In this document: in pieces, positions 14,959 through 15,198 of the stretch
Layout: the number at the start of each line of letters is the position of its first letter
How positions within the stretch are numbered: position 1 is the first letter of the stretch
Assembly: GCA_013361015.1 (NCBI GenBank)
Contig: JABWAN010000028.1
Location: 1-15,198 of the forward strand
Reading direction: 5' to 3'
DNA: 15,198 nt
Source: Candidatus Zhuqueibacterota bacterium
GTDB lineage: Bacteria; Zhuqueibacterota; Zhuqueibacteria; Zhuqueibacterales; Zhuqueibacteraceae
Notes under the pieces: generated by a model
Databases searched by the model: none
What the model saw: the letters and a program-made list of their open reading frames with translations, nothing else
What the model was told of the DNA's origin: nothing
Program-made: the position numbers and the translations under genes

Positions 14959-15013
14959 AACGCCTTTCGAGGCCGGCAGTGAATCATTCTTCCTTCGGGA
15001 TCGGTGGTGGAGC

Positions 15014-15098
15014 TGCTCAGATCATTGAAAATCTGGTTGAACGCGAAGTCAATTCCGTGAGAAATCTTGAGTTTCAACCGGAGCAAACTCTACAACTT
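15014..15098 (+). promoter_or_regulatory. 16S rRNA leader with a segment complementary to the 16S 5' end
   Basis: The stretch TGCTCAGATCATTGAAAATC (from 15014) vaguely recalls a boxA-type rRNA antitermination leader. Further on, CAAACTCT (15084-15091) is the perfect complement of AGAGTTTG (15106-15113) at the start of 16S. CCGG at 15078-15081 can extend this to CCGG at 15117-15120. Such leader-16S pairing could act in precursor folding. No convincing rRNA promoter was found in the remaining sequence. Confidence 0.4.
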
Positions 15099-15198
15099 TC
15101 ATTTGAGAGTTTGATCCCGGCTCAGAATCAACGCTGGCGGCGCGCTTAACACATGCAAGTCGAACGAGAAAGGGGAGCAATCCCTGAGTAAAGTGGCG
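15099..15198 (+). rRNA. 16S ribosomal RNA, 5' end only
   Basis: The start is set by alignment to E. coli position 1. AGAGTTTGATC begins at 15106 (E. coli position 8), followed by GGCTCAG, AATCAACGCTGGCGGCGCGC, TTAACACATGCAAGTCGAACG, a short V1 hairpin (AGGGG...TCCCT) and GAGTAAAGTGGCG. The gene runs off the right edge after 100 nt. AATCAACGCTGGCGGCG and the short V1 resemble Acidobacteriota more than Proteobacteria, Verrucomicrobia or Cyanobacteria. The motif usually GATCCTGGCTCAG reads GATCCCGGCTCAG here. Confidence 0.96.

Larger units (their letters stand above)
11638..14990. mobile_element. Putative decayed integrative element at tRNA-Ser
   Basis: An intact tyrosine recombinase, tRNA-Ser, an MT-A70 methyltransferase remnant and a RepA-like ATPase remnant lie together, all protein genes on the minus strand. 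This gene set is typical of integrative elements and prophage-like islands. The limits are approximate, because no att direct repeat of the tRNA end was found. It may be two separate elements either side of the tRNA. Confidence 0.45.

Overview
The window joins two very different stretches of bacterial DNA. Positions 1 to about 11,400 are the plus-strand end of a modular type I polyketide synthase (PKS) operon. Positions about 11,500 to 15,198 hold a tyrosine recombinase, tRNA-Ser(GGA), remnants of an integrative element, and the first 100 nt of a 16S rRNA gene. The 16S 5' end (AATCAACGCTGGCGGCG, then a short V1 helix and GAGTAAAGTGGCG) looks most like Acidobacteriota to me, with moderate confidence. 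If the window is an assembly chimera, that label applies only to the right part.

PKS part. The first gene is open at the left edge and lacks about 87 residues compared with its neighbour. It encodes one complete module: KS-AT-DH-C-methyltransferase-pseudoKR-ER-KR-ACP, plus a C-terminal docking tail. The second gene starts 96 bp later behind a good ribosome binding site. It has an N-terminal docking helix, KS and AT, and then only the helical region that precedes a methyltransferase core, where it stops. Its stop overlaps an ATG (ATGA) that opens a 38-codon frame. Both ATs carry the FHS signature usually linked to malonyl-CoA, so any methyl branch would come from SAM through the C-MT domain. 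The KR has His where the catalytic Tyr is expected.

Most unusual feature. Eight blocks of 42-131 bp interrupt the two PKS genes at domain borders or surface loops. Each is built from diverged 7-nt repeats. In seven of them a purine-rich arm is followed by a complementary pyrimidine-rich arm; the eighth has only the pyrimidine-type arm. All are read through in frame. Paralogous sites in the two genes carry blocks at the same domain borders, and one site inside AT is occupied in one gene and empty in the other. I saw none to the right of 11,400.

Right part. The integrase (minus strand) starts just upstream of the 5' end of tRNA-Ser. Beyond the tRNA lie about 520 bp without a firm gene, an MT-A70-type adenine methyltransferase broken by a one-base frameshift, and the C-terminal part of a RepA-like AAA ATPase lacking its Walker A end. 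The 16S rRNA leader follows immediately. This looks like a decayed integrative element beside an rRNA operon. Whether the PKS and this region are truly adjacent in one genome must be tested.
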